A DNA stretch of 64,000 bases from the NCBI RefSeq assembly GCF_021018895.1, contig NC_079375.1, positions 20,291,492 through 20,355,491 on the forward strand, given 5' to 3'. The stretch is from Seriola aureovittata. Lineage: Eukaryota; Chordata; Actinopteri; Carangiformes; Carangidae. Below, in pieces: positions 11,291 through 29,130 of this stretch. Position 1 is the stretch's first letter. Each line of letters begins with the position of its first letter. Position numbers and translations under genes: made by a program. Below the pieces are notes generated by a model. It did not search any database and was not told where the DNA came from. It was given only the letters and a program-made list of their open reading frames with translations.

Positions 11291-13938
11291 CACCACCGTA
11301 TTGACGAGGTGCTTGTGCGTCTTTGTTCCCAGTGAGGCTGAACAGACCGCTGCTCCTGAGACGACCCCAGAGGGAGAGGAAAATGCACCTGCCGGCTCGG
11401 AGAACAAGTGAGTATCCATTTCCTGTCAGGTGATTAGGTGTCAGGTGATATTTGGATGTTCAGGAAAAGAAAGGGAATTTAATCTGTTTTAAGAATTTCA
11501 GAAAAAAAAGTAGTTTGAAGCTGCAGAGCGTTACCAGCACATTGTGATGTTTTCCTTGGTTGTCTGTAAGGTGCTCAGTGTCACAAACACTGTTTCTATG
11601 TGTTCATTTTCCTCACAAAGCTGTAGTGCAATTGGGATCAACACTGTGACTGACCTTTTGGCCTCAGGATTAGAGAGCATGTATAGAGCTAAGAGGATCG
11701 GCGGTTTGAGGTTTAAGTTCACCGCATTGTTGTTTGCTGGCTTTCCAGGGAGAATGAGGTCGAAGAGGTGAAAAACGAAGGCCCCAAAGAAATGACCCTG
11801 GACGAGTGGAAGGCCATGCAGGACAAGGAGCGCACCAAGGTGGAGTTCAACATCCGTAAGCCCAATGAGGGAGCCGACAGCCAGTGGAAGAAAGGATACG
11901 TGCTGCACAAGTCCAAGAGTGAAGATGTGAGTGTGGTGCTTTATATTATAGATAACAGAAACCTTTTTATCCAGTGCTTTCTTCATTGTGACCTGAAACG
12001 TCTTAAGTTTACAAGATTGTATATAAGATGTTTTGTGATCATTTCAAGTTTGTAGCCTTGATTAAAAGACGTTAGAAACTTGTGCACTGATAATTTAAGT
12101 TTTTGGTGTGGTACTTGTGCTTGTCAGAAAGCTGACTGTTCAGGAGAGCATGACTGGATTGTTGTACTACTCGCTGTTTGCCGGACACAGTTAGGTTTTA
12201 GACATGGTGCTGTTGCCTTGTTGAGCTAAAAAGAAAGCTGTTAAAAGTTGGCAGCACAGAGACTTTGCTGTCTTACTTTTCCTTCTAATTGATGTAAATG
12301 CAAAATGAAATTTCTGGGTGCACTTCAGGGACATGTGCTCAGGTTGTTGTGGAGGTCACCTTGTCCTTCTCATGAGCTGATATGACGCTACATCTGTTCA
12401 GATAATTTCTTGCGTTTCATTTTCAGAGGCCTGTTGGTGCTTTGATTGACGCTTCAGAGACGGAAGCAGAACCACATACTCTGTACACCAAGGTACCTGC
12501 AGCTCTGACACTGGTCTTTCATCCACACAGTCCATGAAAACATTCAGAGTAAACGTGTATAAATCACCCTTTAGAAAATGCTTCATTTATCTTCAGACTA
12601 TTTTGGAAGAAATTAAGAATTTCAAGATGTTGTACTAAGCAGCACATTCAAAGAGAACACACACGTTCACTCGCTTCATTCATATCTAAAAGTGAACGTC
12701 TAACTACAGAGTGCAGTTCATCTTTTAACATACTTGTCGTCATGTGTTCTAAGCAGCCGGGCACCGCTGACGAGTCCAGTGACCACCATTTCCGCAAACC
12801 AGCCAACGACATCACATCTCAGCTGGAGATCAACTTTGGAGACCTGGGCCGCCCCGGCCGTGGGCGCGGGGGAGCGCGTGGAGGCAGGGGAGGCCGCGGC
12901 GGGGGAGGCGGCAGCAGGACGGCACGTGGGGGAGGACGGTCCGAAAAGGTAACAATACAAGCCGTTGTTGCTGCCAACAACAAAGGTTTAGTGTCCCTCA
13001 CAAAAGATTTAGCTCACTCACCCTGAATAGGCTGTAAAACCACTGACTTGGAAAAACCGCTGTGGAATACTGAGGCCCTGAAATAACAGAGCAGTGAACA
13101 CATGGTCCATAATGGAAAACTTACAGACTAACCTCATGACAGTGATGAGGTGCATTTGTATAATAATAGTGCTTAGTTGTGGGAATTAGAGTTTATAACA
13201 TTTATATTTATAGTATAAAACTGTCAAGTACAAAATGTTGTCATCAAATGCGGACGTGGATTCATACATGTTTGTTTTAGCTCCCGAGCCAGCGACTGCC
13301 GTAGATAGCCATTATGTTTTTGGGTTGTCCATCCATCGGTCCCATTCTCATCAATGTGATATCTCAGGAAAGCTCAGTAAATGATGAAGAGATGACATTT
13401 TATATCCAAACGGTCAAAGGTCAACTTCATAATGTTCTGCAAAAATACCTCTGGCCATTATTCAATGCCGTGACTCAGGAAGGGAAGATTGTGACCACAT
13501 TTTCTGCACCTTGACAATATTATCAAAATTTGCAATATGTCCAAATGCAATATCCAAATTGCAGAAGCTGCACTTTTTTTGATAAAGGTAAAATGTGTCA
13601 CAACAATACCATAAATGAAGCATTGTGTTGCTACAGTTGTACTCCGGTCTATAAATCATATTCTCCAGATGTAAAAGGAACATAGTTGTTTGGTACAAGC
13701 TCCAACAATCATCATTTTATTATTTTTTTCAGTAAAAATGAAACGAAAAAAATGACCATTCCCACTGATAATTCTCAACACATTTCACATACTAGCAGTA
13801 ATGTGATCAATCACTGATGCAAAAAATATTGATCATAGCAGCTAACCTTGTCCTGGTTCTCCTGTGTCTCCCCTCTAGGCTAGTGGAGTGTCAGTCCCCA
13901 ACGTGGATGATCCTGAGGCCTTCCCAGCTCTGGCCTAA
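8710..13938 (+). CDS. serbp1: SERPINE1 mRNA-binding protein 1 (SERBP1)
   Basis: Nine coding exons: 8710-8965, 9702-9882, 10181-10321, 10744-10815, 11333-11407, 11749-11926, 12427-12492, 12754 (or 12757)-12948, 13879-13938 (TAA 13936-13938). Phases all agree and give about 407 residues (human 408). SERBP1 is a cytoplasmic RNA- and ribosome-associated protein that occupies the mRNA channel of idle 40S subunits together with eEF2. The N-terminus [20 protein letters not shown], the motif [15 protein letters not shown], a first RGG cluster (residues about 150-170), the HABP4/PAI-RBP1 core [31 protein letters not shown], a second RGG block (about 345-385) and the C-terminus [10 protein letters not shown] are diagnostic. 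Exon 7 (22 residues, phase 0-0) lies where length varies in the family and is probably a cassette. The paralog suffix (a or b) cannot be set from this window. Confidence 0.96.
11265..11290. repeat. A(26) homopolymer in serbp1 intron 4
   Basis: Twenty-six consecutive A residues 42 bases before exon 5. It is probably unstable and hard to sequence. On the complementary strand it reads as poly-Phe. Confidence 0.95.
13310..13530. repeat. Dispersed teleost repeat fragment in serbp1 intron 8
   Basis: The stretch with CCATCGGTCCCATTCTCAT, GATATCTCAGGAA and CGGTCAAAGGTCAA matches, from memory, a very common interspersed sequence of fish genomes (the 'atatctcaggaa ... ggtcaaaggtcaaggtcac' family). The copy is diverged and truncated. 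I do not know its formal class. Confidence 0.5.
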
Positions 13939-15600
13939 AGGCTCCTTTTCCACCACCAGCCCACCCATCAGCCCTTCCGGGCCCCTCCTCTACGAGGCTT
14001 GCATGCTTACCACATCTTCAAGTATATAAGAAAACAGAGAAAAAAAAAAAAGATTTTAATGACAAAAAAAGACTGTCATCCCATACCACTCACACCACCA
14101 GAGGACTAAAATTTTACCTGTTTTAAAGGAAAACAAAAGACAAAAAAAGACGGAAAAAGGACCTCTTGTTACACTGACGTTTTGTATTTAGGAACATGAA
14201 AGCAGGGATGTTTTCATACTTTTTTCTTTTATTTTTTTTCAGAGATTATGCATATTTCATTGGTATTTTTTTGTGCTGCTTGAATTTATGCATTTCTGCG
14301 ATTAGGTTGAAGTGTGTTTCTCTTCCCCTGAAGCTTTTGTGCTTTTTTTTTTTTTCCCCTCATGACTTCAGCTCAGTATTATGGGGTCATATTAGAAAAG
14401 ACTTTCTACTGGAGTTTTTTTTTTTTCCAGTAACACACATATGTGGTAGCACTTCACTACATAAGAAACTTGTACTAGATATCTGAAGTATGGCTTAACA
14501 TGCGTTTAAAGTGTAATTACTCTGATCCTGACTACCCATCCCTTTGCGAGGCACAAGTTCAGGATGGGTAACCAGGCAAAGTGACTTCCTACTAAAGCTT
14601 GGTATTTTTCTGCTTGTTGTGCAGTGAAAGTAAATGCCTCTTTCCTTTTTTGTTTTGTTTGTTTTTTGATAGCTTGCCTTTTTTGGTGGACCAGTGGTTA
14701 GTAATGCTTTGTATCCCCTGATCCAGATGTGCTACCTGTGTTTTCAGGGTGTCCCAGGGCCCAATGTATATCTTTAGGCTGGTCCTTTTAGGTCATACGG
14801 ACTGTACTACTTGTAACTTCAGGACCACTAAGCAAATATTGTATTTTTTTGTTAAGGATATGTGTGTGTGTGTGTGTGAGTGGGTGTGTGTGTGCTTGTG
14901 TGTGTGAGTGTGAAGAAAAGTGTGAGGTTGAATGTGAATTTGACAGCTAGTTACTTAGAGTTTAAGTATTTCTCTGCTAAGAACTTGCCATTCTCAAACA
15001 GTAGTCTGCAAGTTCTCACCTGAAGTAGTTCATACTGTCTTTTGAGAAGTGATTGTTGAAATCTAGGTGAGTGATAGCTAGACCATGGACATATCTTGCT
15101 CTTAGAGTATCTGTAGTGTTTTTCAGATCTAAAAGCACTTGGTTTTTATCAGCACCAGTCCTCTGAAGATTTTTTCCTCCCCTTCTGTGAACCATATTTA
15201 CTGTTTTTTATTTTTATTTTATCAGTGCAGCAGCACCAATGCATAATTTGTCTGAAAGAAATGTCAGCTGTCATTGTGGAACAATCATGAGCTACAGAAT
15301 GTAATGTAAGGTAATGGTGCTTTTAGCCACCTGTGTCAGCATTTCCAGTGAGCTTTTTGTTTTTGTTTTGTTTTGTTTTTTATGAAGCGGGTATATTTCA
15401 CATGGGGTGGGGGGGTTATACTGAAGACATTAGGGAGGGAATTAAAAGCTTTACATGCTGTGCTCTGCAAAGACTTGCTGGTGATGCACTGATACAGACG
15501 GCTGGAGCAGTTTTCTTGTAGGACTGTTTGAGCCACATGACGGTGAAACTTTCTCTGCAAACATCCCTGTTCTAATAAATTGCTTTAGAGGTGTTACATG
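13939..15600 (+). other. Long serbp1 3' UTR
   Basis: No convincing open frame. T-rich tracts, a GT microsatellite near 14861-14910 and an AATAAA at 15574-15579 suggest a 3' UTR of about 1.65 kb, a length in keeping with vertebrate SERBP1. Its real 3' end would have to come from transcript data. Confidence 0.6.
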
Positions 15601-15782
15601 TATTCTGCCAATGGCTGTTGGGTTGTTTAAAATCAATACTGTGATTTTAAAGGTGTAAACAAATGTGCTTTTGACTCTTTATTGGTTTAAACATACCAAG
15701 GCTGTGGTGTTTCAGCTACAGTATTCCCCTTTAATCCTATATTGACTTCAGTGGGGTGTAAACAGTCCAGAAGGGTTTGATC

Positions 15783-16050
15783 TACACTTAGTTGCCAGTT
15801 TATCAGGCAGCCCTGCAATAAATCGTACCTACCTGAAGGTTATGATGTTGACTCAGCTTAACGGACAATTAAGCTGTAGTTACAGGTATTACTTATTTTA
15901 TACAGATCGGTGTGTCTAATATTTAGTCTACCGCCGTTTATATCAGTTGGTTAGAAAGCCTAAGACATAATAGTATAATATTCACGAAGGTATGATTCAC
16001 TGCAGGGCTGATGTATTAGACTACATTAGTTTTAACTAGGTGTTAACAAT
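15783..16050. repeat. Dispersed teleost repeat (TTAGTTGCCAGTTTAT family)
   Basis: It begins CTACACTTAGTTGCCAGTTTATCAGG and later carries CAGCCCTGCAATAAAT, GGTGTGTCTAATATT and TTAGACTACATTAGTTTTAACTAGGTGT. This order matches, from memory, a common non-autonomous repeat of fish genomes. The ends are diverged and I cannot confirm terminal inverted repeats. Confidence 0.5.
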
Positions 16051-16513
16051 TCATGGCGTCATTCGTGTATATTGTGTATACATATCGTAAATGTAACTTC
16101 AAATTTTTTCGACTGTTTCATAAATCTTAAAATTATGTGGTGTCATTTTTATAGTGAGATTTTATTTTGAAAGATGTGTCGAGCGTTAACCGGATGATGT
16201 GTGGCAGAAATGAATGAAGTTGTCCCGCGGGAAAACTAAACTTTTGGAAAAGCTAAACATAGCAAAATAACTCAAACGTACTACTACATTGAATGTTTTT
16301 TAAGTCAATTATAATTAAAAATAGACGATAAGGGTTCTTTGGACGCATTGTCAGTCACCGTTTACGTGGTTACACTTGGTTTAAAATAATTTTTCTAAAT
16401 TAAAAAAGATAAAAAAAATATTGCTCAATGTTGAACGTAGTTGGGTCAAGATATTTCACGTCTTTCCGTTTCCTTCTTCGCCAACAGAATTTATCGCTTG
16501 GATTAAACGGTCG

Positions 16514-16525
16514 TGCGCATGCGCA
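16514..16525. promoter_or_regulatory. NRF1-type palindrome in the slc35d1 promoter / 5' UTR
   Basis: TGCGCATGCGCA is a perfect 12-base palindrome equal to the NRF1 core GCGCATGCGC, 36 bases before the slc35d1 start codon. NRF1 sites usually sit at CpG-type promoters close to the transcription start. An upstream in-frame ATG overlaps it at 16513. Confidence 0.6.
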
Positions 16526-16560
16526 GGAGGACTCGCAGGCTTCCGTCTGAAGACACCGAT

Positions 16561-19500
16561 ATGGCAGAGCTGCACAGACGTCAGGAGCGCGGCGGCAGAA
16601 ACTTGTCACCCGAGGGAGCATCTCCCAGAAACAAAGGAGACACTAATGGTGACAGCCCAACGGTGTTTCTGAAGCTGCTGGTTGCGGGATTTTACGGAGT
16701 CAGCTCGTTTCTCATCGTTGTTGTCAACAAAAGCGTCCTCACCAGCTACAGGTAAAAGGTGCAAAGTACAAGTTACAGGAAGCTTCGCCTCGGACTGTTT
16801 ACCACCAGGTCTTAGGGATGTTTTAGTTTGAATGATGGGGATTGGAAGTGTGGAGAAGACAACAACAGAGTGTATGTACACTAAAACAGTTTGACCGCGT
16901 TGAGAGCAGAGCCGTAGGCAGTATTTTAGGAATGATAAAGCAACAGGTCCCCCACTGCATCCCATCTACCTTGAAAGTCTGACTTTTTTCAAAGTAAAAG
17001 TATCTATCAATTTTTTACCAAAATTAGCTTGATGAAATAAAGTCCTCATCTTACAAATTAAATGTTGAAAAAACAAGAAATAAAACAGTTTTTCACTGTT
17101 CAATACTCTGTTACAGGCTTTGTGGTCTGGTACGACCAGCAGCTTCTACTGGTGTTATAGTATTATTGATATAACATAATGAGTGTTATGTAGCAGTATA
17201 CATTATAAAGTGATATTATTATTACTGGTGCAACAATGTGCAACTACCATTAATGTAAGCGGTCGAAGGGGAGCGAACTCTCTCAATACACTGTACTTCA
17301 GTGTAGCTTGATTCACCATGTATGTTATGTTTTTAAAACTGTAATCTTTAAAGTTGCATCTATGAAAGTATTCAAGTAAAGTCCAAGAAGTTGTACCTTG
17401 ATAGTAAATTATTAAATTTACTGCCTTGTTTTCTGGTGCAGTATATGCAGTGCTACCTAAAATTATCAGAATCAGTTTTAAAAAGGCCCAACTTGTGCAA
17501 AAATAATCCCAGCTTGTAGTTATGGTCATGCCTAATGAAATGCAGTAATGAAATGTCAGGTAAGTATTTGCATAAAGTAATTTTTCTTCATTCATGCCAT
17601 TGTCTACATGTTTTACAGATTTCCATCGTCAGCATGTGTTGGAATCGGTCAAGTAAGTTTCTCTTGAGTAGAGCCAACATGTATTTCCCGTCCACCTTAA
17701 ACGAACACTGATATACCTTGTCTCCCTGCTTCAACAACTCTGCAGATGCTGGCTACAATTGTAGTGCTGAGGAGTGGGAAAATGTTGGGCATCATCTCAT
17801 TTCCAGATATGGATTTGAGTATACCTGGCAAGGTGAGGAGTGACATGTTTAGGCTGATACCAAAGAGATTATGAAGTTGTTCTCATATTGAAGATCAAAA
17901 CTCTTCTCTGCTTTAAACATTTCACACGTTTGCTTATTTTCCAGATGTTCCCATTGCCTCTACTGTATGTTGGGAATCAAATATCAGGACTATTTGGGAC
18001 ACAGCGACTCAAGTGAGGGTTTGTTGTCCATTATTTCCCTTATTATCATCAAAATATACTTAAAAACAAAATATAACGTTGTTTTTCATCTCCTAGTTTA
18101 CCTATGTTTACAGTTCTGAGGAGGTTCAGTATTTTTCTCACCATGGTGTTTGAAGGTCTCTTGTTGAAGTAAGTAAAACTTCATGTTTCCTCTGCACAAT
18201 TTAACCAAAATGTTATTGCACACGCAAATAGGGTTGTGCAGATGGACGATGATATTGGTGATTGACGATCATCAGAACCATCGCTGATTGCTCATGTTTT
18301 TGCCAAAGCCAAGGGCTATTTCACTTGTTTTCCCATTAATATGGCAACTTATTATTTGTAGTATTAATTTAATACTAATACTTGCAAAAACATATTGGAG
18401 TTTATTTTGTAAAAATTAATATTCGGTGTCTCTCCATACAAATACAACATAGGCCTACAACAATGCTGCTACATCACAGACCAAAACAACAACAAGGTCT
18501 ATAAACAAAACAACGGACTATTAAACTGCTCGGCGGCAGCTTGTAATAAACCAAATATCTTACCTTGAGCTGCAGACAATGTGCTCCAGTAGTTACAATG
18601 ATCCAAAGGTGACCTTGGCCTTGGGTCTGGATCTCCAATGAGTTCAAATGTCAGTGTGGACATGCATCAAGGGGAGTCAGTCTCTCCTGGGTCATGGTGT
18701 TGTAGCCATGTTTTCTGGGATGAGGCCACAGAGATGTGCAGGCTCATACCGGTGTGGTGTGACGTCACCCCTGGAGGTGATTCCCGTTGCTTCCCAGGAA
18801 TCTGATGGATCTGAACTGTAGTTCCCAAACGTGTCGTACACTTCCCTGCTGTTTGGCAGCAGCAGCATCAGACAAGAGGAAGTTAATCGGCACATCACTT
18901 AAAGTCAAATGCCTTTGTTTTGTGTCGGTGTGCAACTTAGATCTCTCGTGCTCTTTGGATTTTTCAATTACTTTACGGCAGTTTGAAAAGCCACCCTTCA
19001 CGAAGGGGTTGTCAGTCCTAAATCTGTCTTCATCAATCAGGTTTTTTTCCTCGCTGCGTTCAAACAAGCAAAACACACAACCTGATCACTCTCCGCCGCG
19101 TCATGAAGCCACTTAGCAAACCAGGTTGGTGTAAATGCGCGGCCGGAAGTTTCTTTCCCCAAAAACGTCTGGCAGGAAAACTGAAGTTGTTTGGCTCCTC
19201 AAATGCCGCCAAGTGAGTCCTAGCCTGACTCCTGGTAGCAGCAGGCCCCTTAGTGGTGGCGGTGCTCGGGTTGATAGTCCTCTGGGTGCTGTCGGCCACG
19301 GTCTCCTCCACGACACTAAAGTAAAAACCAAACGAAGGCGACGGAGCTGCTGGTCGAGCTGCTGTCCCGAGCAGGAACCCTCATAGACTTAATTGACATC
19401 ACCTGGTGAGTGATTGAGAGCCGGAGGCTGCAAGACAAATAACTCCACAGTTCTGTCTCTGATTCACGGTGATCTCTGTGTTTATACTGTCATATATTGT

Positions 19501-20953
19501 ATTTTCTTTTTCTTGTAATGCTGACATTAGGGTTTGTTCCTTTCATTCTTGTTTGTTAACTGGTCCTCTTCTATCTTATTATTTCTTTATGGCCGTTGTT
19601 TACCGATGTGTACGCGTCCCCTTATAACCATGGTAACCCCGTGTTTAACGTCAAAACGCTATGAACTTTGGGTAATTCCCTCAGGCAAAGTCTGCAGAAT
19701 TGCGGACTTATGGAAAGTGTGCATAAAGGGCTCAAAATGTCCCCTATAGAGCCGTCATGCCCCTGATGGTTTGCCCTAAGACCCTACATGCAAATAATTA
19801 ATTTAAATAACTCCAACCCAATTCTTTTCCTCACAGGAAAACTTTCTCTACGCCAGTTAAAATCACAGTGTTCACCATGATCTTTGGTGCTTTTATTGCT
19901 GCCAGGTAAGACAGCCACGTGCACTGTACCCAAATGCAATATTATCTAATTCCCAGGCATCAGGTACGTGCATGTGTCTCACTCTTAAGCGTGTTCTGTG
20001 TGTTGTAGCGCCGATTTAACCTTTGACCTTGAAGGATACATATTCATAATGCTGAACAATGTCCTGACAGCGGCCAGCGGTGCGTACGTGAAGCAGAAAC
20101 TTGACTCCAAGGTGAGCAGAGCTGCTAATCTCATGGTGTGATGCTTCTTGATTAACATAAACTATTTTAATTATATGCTGCTGTTCCTATAGGAGCTGGG
20201 CAAATATGGGCTTCTATACTACAATGCTTTGATAATGATTTTCCCTACTATGGCATACGCTTACTACTCAGGAGACTTACAAATGGTAAGATGGGTCTTC
20301 TAATACAAAATGCTAAATATAATTTAGTGTCTGATGACTTGAGATAGTGCTGAGGATCTCCATTGTCTGTGTGTGTGTGTGTGAGTACAGGGGTTGGACT
20401 ACAATGGATGGTCTGATCAGCTGTTTGTTGCGCAGTTTGTGCTCTCCTGTGTCATGGGGTAAACTACTACCACTACCTAACTCCTACTCCCATCATTTGT
20501 TGACAGATAGATCCCACACAGCTGCTCTTGTCTAATTCATCTCCATTTTGTCATACAGATTTATTTTAATGTACTCCATCATGCTGTGCACACAGTACAA
20601 CTCAGCACTCACCACCTCCATTATAGGCTGCATTAAGGTAGGTGCCACTCTCTATTGGCTGTTAAGATTTACAGGTGCAGATGTGTGTGGTGACTCTCTC
20701 CGTGATCCCTGCAGAATATTCTTGTGACCTACATTGGAATGGTGTTTGGTGGAGATTACATATTCACCTGGACCAACTTCATAGGTCTAAACATCAGGTG
20801 AGGCAGACACACCGTTGGAATGATTGTCTCGAGAAGCTGATGTTTTCTATCTCGGAAACAGATTTTGTCATCTTTGTTTCCCACAGCATCGCCGGGAGCC
20901 TGGTGTACTCCTATATCACCTTCACACAGGAGCAAACAAGTAAGAGCAGTTAA
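16561..20953 (+). CDS. slc35d1: UDP-glucuronate / UDP-GalNAc transporter SLC35D1
   Basis: Twelve exons: 16561-16751, 17619-17652, 17746-17832, 17945-18012, 18097-18168, 19837-19905, 20009-20111, 20193-20285, 20391-20458, 20559-20637, 20715-20797, 20887-20953. They give 337 residues (human 355). This ER/Golgi multi-pass antiporter brings UDP-GlcA and UDP-GalNAc into the lumen for glucuronidation and chondroitin sulfate synthesis, which is needed for cartilage. Family landmarks: [60 protein letters not shown] and [22 protein letters not shown] chose the ATG at 16561 because MAELHRRQ equals the human start. An in-frame ATG at 16513 would add 16 Arg-rich residues. The tail ends TQEQTSKSS, about 15 residues short of human. 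Residues match SLC35D1 clearly better than SLC35D2. Confidence 0.95.
18230..19340 (-). mobile_element. Decayed hAT-type element with TTF-type zinc finger fragment (slc35d1 intron 5)
   Basis: On the - strand, 18765-19076 reads [10 protein letters not shown]..., then [23 protein letters not shown] with LHTD. This is the TTF-type finger pattern (C..C, GF.nW.k, F..HE.S..H) at the N-terminus of hAT/ZMYM-like transposases. Upstream in another frame, near 19113-19200, [21 protein letters not shown] resembles the FP...G...R.F...W lead-in, so at least one frameshift or stop separates the parts. The left flank (18231 on, GGGTTGTGCAGATGGACGATGATATTGG) resembles the end of a known fish hAT-like repeat. 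The catalytic and dimerisation domains are not present, so the copy is dead. The right boundary is uncertain. Confidence 0.55.
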
Positions 20954-23053
20954 AATTATGACAATAATAATCCTCACTAATATTGTTCAATCAAGTTCAG
21001 TCGCCAAGGTTTCCAGCACAAGTTGACCCTGCTACTTTTCTGAAACGTTTTCCATCAAAATTAACAGAAAAAGCGTAAACCACGGAGTCCTGATCCGACA
21101 CTGAAGAACTAAGTACGTCCAGAACACATTTTATATTCTGTGAGCTGCATGTGGCTATATCCATTTTTAAACCATGTTTTACAAACACTTATGTATTTTC
21201 TGCATTTTGTCAGCACTCAAGTTTTTGCTGCAATCATGGAAAGTTATTTGCTGAGACACGATAATCAGCTTCTATGTCTATAATTATGACACAGTGCCTT
21301 AACTTTATTGTAACTGTATTTCACTGATTAAAAACAAAGGCAGGACCATTTTTATAATACACATATGGCATGTGAGTATTTTGTTAAAACAGGTGGGGAA
21401 AATAAAATTGTGAAGTGTTGCTTTTCTTATATTTAAGTTTGCAATATGGAAAATCACAATTAGACAACTGAACATCATTAATACATTTATTAAATATAGC
21501 CAATGTTATTCCATTCATAGCCAGTCTTGGAATACACTTCATTTTTATTCATGTCGTCATTTACAGGGAAAAAAAATAAAAAAAATCACTGTCAAAAAAA
21601 GGGAAAGAAAAAGACTACATGGATCAACATTATTTGAGACAAACTTATCTTTATGTGTGAATGTAAGTTCAAAGTTGGGAGTACAAAGTAAAACACTTAA
21701 GCATTAAGGTGAATAGCTACTGTACCAAAACAAATTAAGGTCCTCGAGGTCACATCCCCATGTCAACCTGGTCTGTGTCACTGCTCCCAAGCTACTTACT
21801 GTGGAGACAGTAAATATTGGTTGAAACTAAGCAGTAAGAGGTTTTTAAACCAAAGGCAAGCAGCCAATCAACCATAATGTGGAGTTTTTTATGCACAAAA
21901 GATGAGGCTTAGCAACAAACATTTCAGACTGAGCAGGGTCACGCAGGAATGGGAAGTGCTGCCAAACAGAGAGGAAGGAGGAATGGCTACTTTTTTTTTT
22001 TTTTAAATTACATCCATCTCAGAGCAACATAGGCAAAAGTTTTCTTGACAAAAAGCAAAGCCTACGAGGAAGACCAGAAAATACAGAGATGAACAGACAG
22101 TTATAAAAATGTACCAACTGCTCAAGGTAAGAAATCTATACAAACTTTACATTAAAAATCATGGACATTCTGTCTAGTAAAAACAAAGCGTTGAGCAAAG
22201 CACTGACTATGAAAATCCAAAAATACAGCAATCTTCTACATGATGAGTTATAATACAGGACATCACTGATGTCAGCTGCTTTACACAAACAAACCTGCGG
22301 GGGGACTAGCCCATTGGTTTATTTATCATAATCAAACAAACAGCCGTGTTAGAGGCAAAGCCAGTTCAGAAGTGGAGTGAAAATGTAATTCTGCTGGGTT
22401 TTGTCACCACTCCTTTCAATAATGATGAGAAACATACAATCAAAGTGCAACTAAAGTGAGCCAGCGACAGCACCAGCCTACTCATCTTGTTTTTGCCTAC
22501 TTTGCCTCTTTATGACAACTTCAGCACATACTCGTTTAAAACGTGTCCCCGGTTTCATCAAATGTTCAAATGGCTTGAACAGTAATTACCCATTATATAT
22601 TTTTTGTTAAAAAATATAAATATCTCTTTGTGTAAAAAAATATCACAGGTGATTTATTTTTCTTTGAGTACAAATAGAAAAAGGAATTTCTTGGCAAAAT
22701 TAGTCAAGTCTCCAAAAAGGGAATAAAGACGATTGGGTAGAGGAAACTTCGTAGGACATGATGGAGCTGTGGTACTTTGGGATGAGCTTTGCAGGCAGTC
22801 ATTATATGGATGGGTTGGAGGGACGAGGGGACAGAGCAGCCGCTGCCCCTCCCAGAGGACCAGCTGCAGTTTGGTCGGCTGTGTTCTTCACGGTGTGATT
22901 TTCAGTGACCTTTGACCTTTTTAATAAGTGAGTCTCTGCTCTCAGGAGATGCTGTGCTTGCAGGCCAAGAGGGGCTCTTCAGCCTTAAGTGGGGACAATT
23001 TTTTTCACCCCAAATCAGCGTCTATTAGTCAACACCACCGAACTCCGGATCCT
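20954..23053. other. Convergent 3' UTR zone of slc35d1 (+) and mier1 (-)
   Basis: About 2.1 kb with no convincing exon. On the + strand an AATAAA at 21401-21406 suits slc35d1. On the - strand AATAAA hexamers (TTTATT on +) occur at 22653-22658, 22318-22323 and 21486-21491, so mier1 may have several alternative ends. If the most distal is used, the two 3' UTRs nearly meet at about 21.4-21.5 kb. Confidence 0.5.
21401..21406 (+). terminator. Polyadenylation signal of slc35d1
   Basis: AATAAA about 450 bases after the slc35d1 stop, followed by a T-rich stretch (TTGCTTTTCTTATATTT). Confidence 0.55.
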
Positions 23054-29061
<6,008 letters not shown>

Positions 29062-29130
29062 GTTTGCAATCCTGCAGGGTCACGTCAGGGGTCAGCGGCA
29101 GTTCCCGGATGTAGAGCCCCGCCCACCTGC
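29062..29130 (-). promoter_or_regulatory. mier1 5' UTR / core promoter
   Basis: Directly upstream of the mier1 start are CCCGGAT (ETS-like, 29104-29110) and a GC box GCCCCGCCC (29116-29124). The surroundings are more CG-rich than the flanking AT-rich DNA. This is typical of a TATA-less housekeeping promoter. The start site itself is not visible. Confidence 0.45.

Noticed and set aside
18692..19116. Possible nested gene in slc35d1 intron 5
   Set aside because: Frames are broken, and the residues match the N-terminus of hAT-like transposases, so a mobile-element relic explains it.
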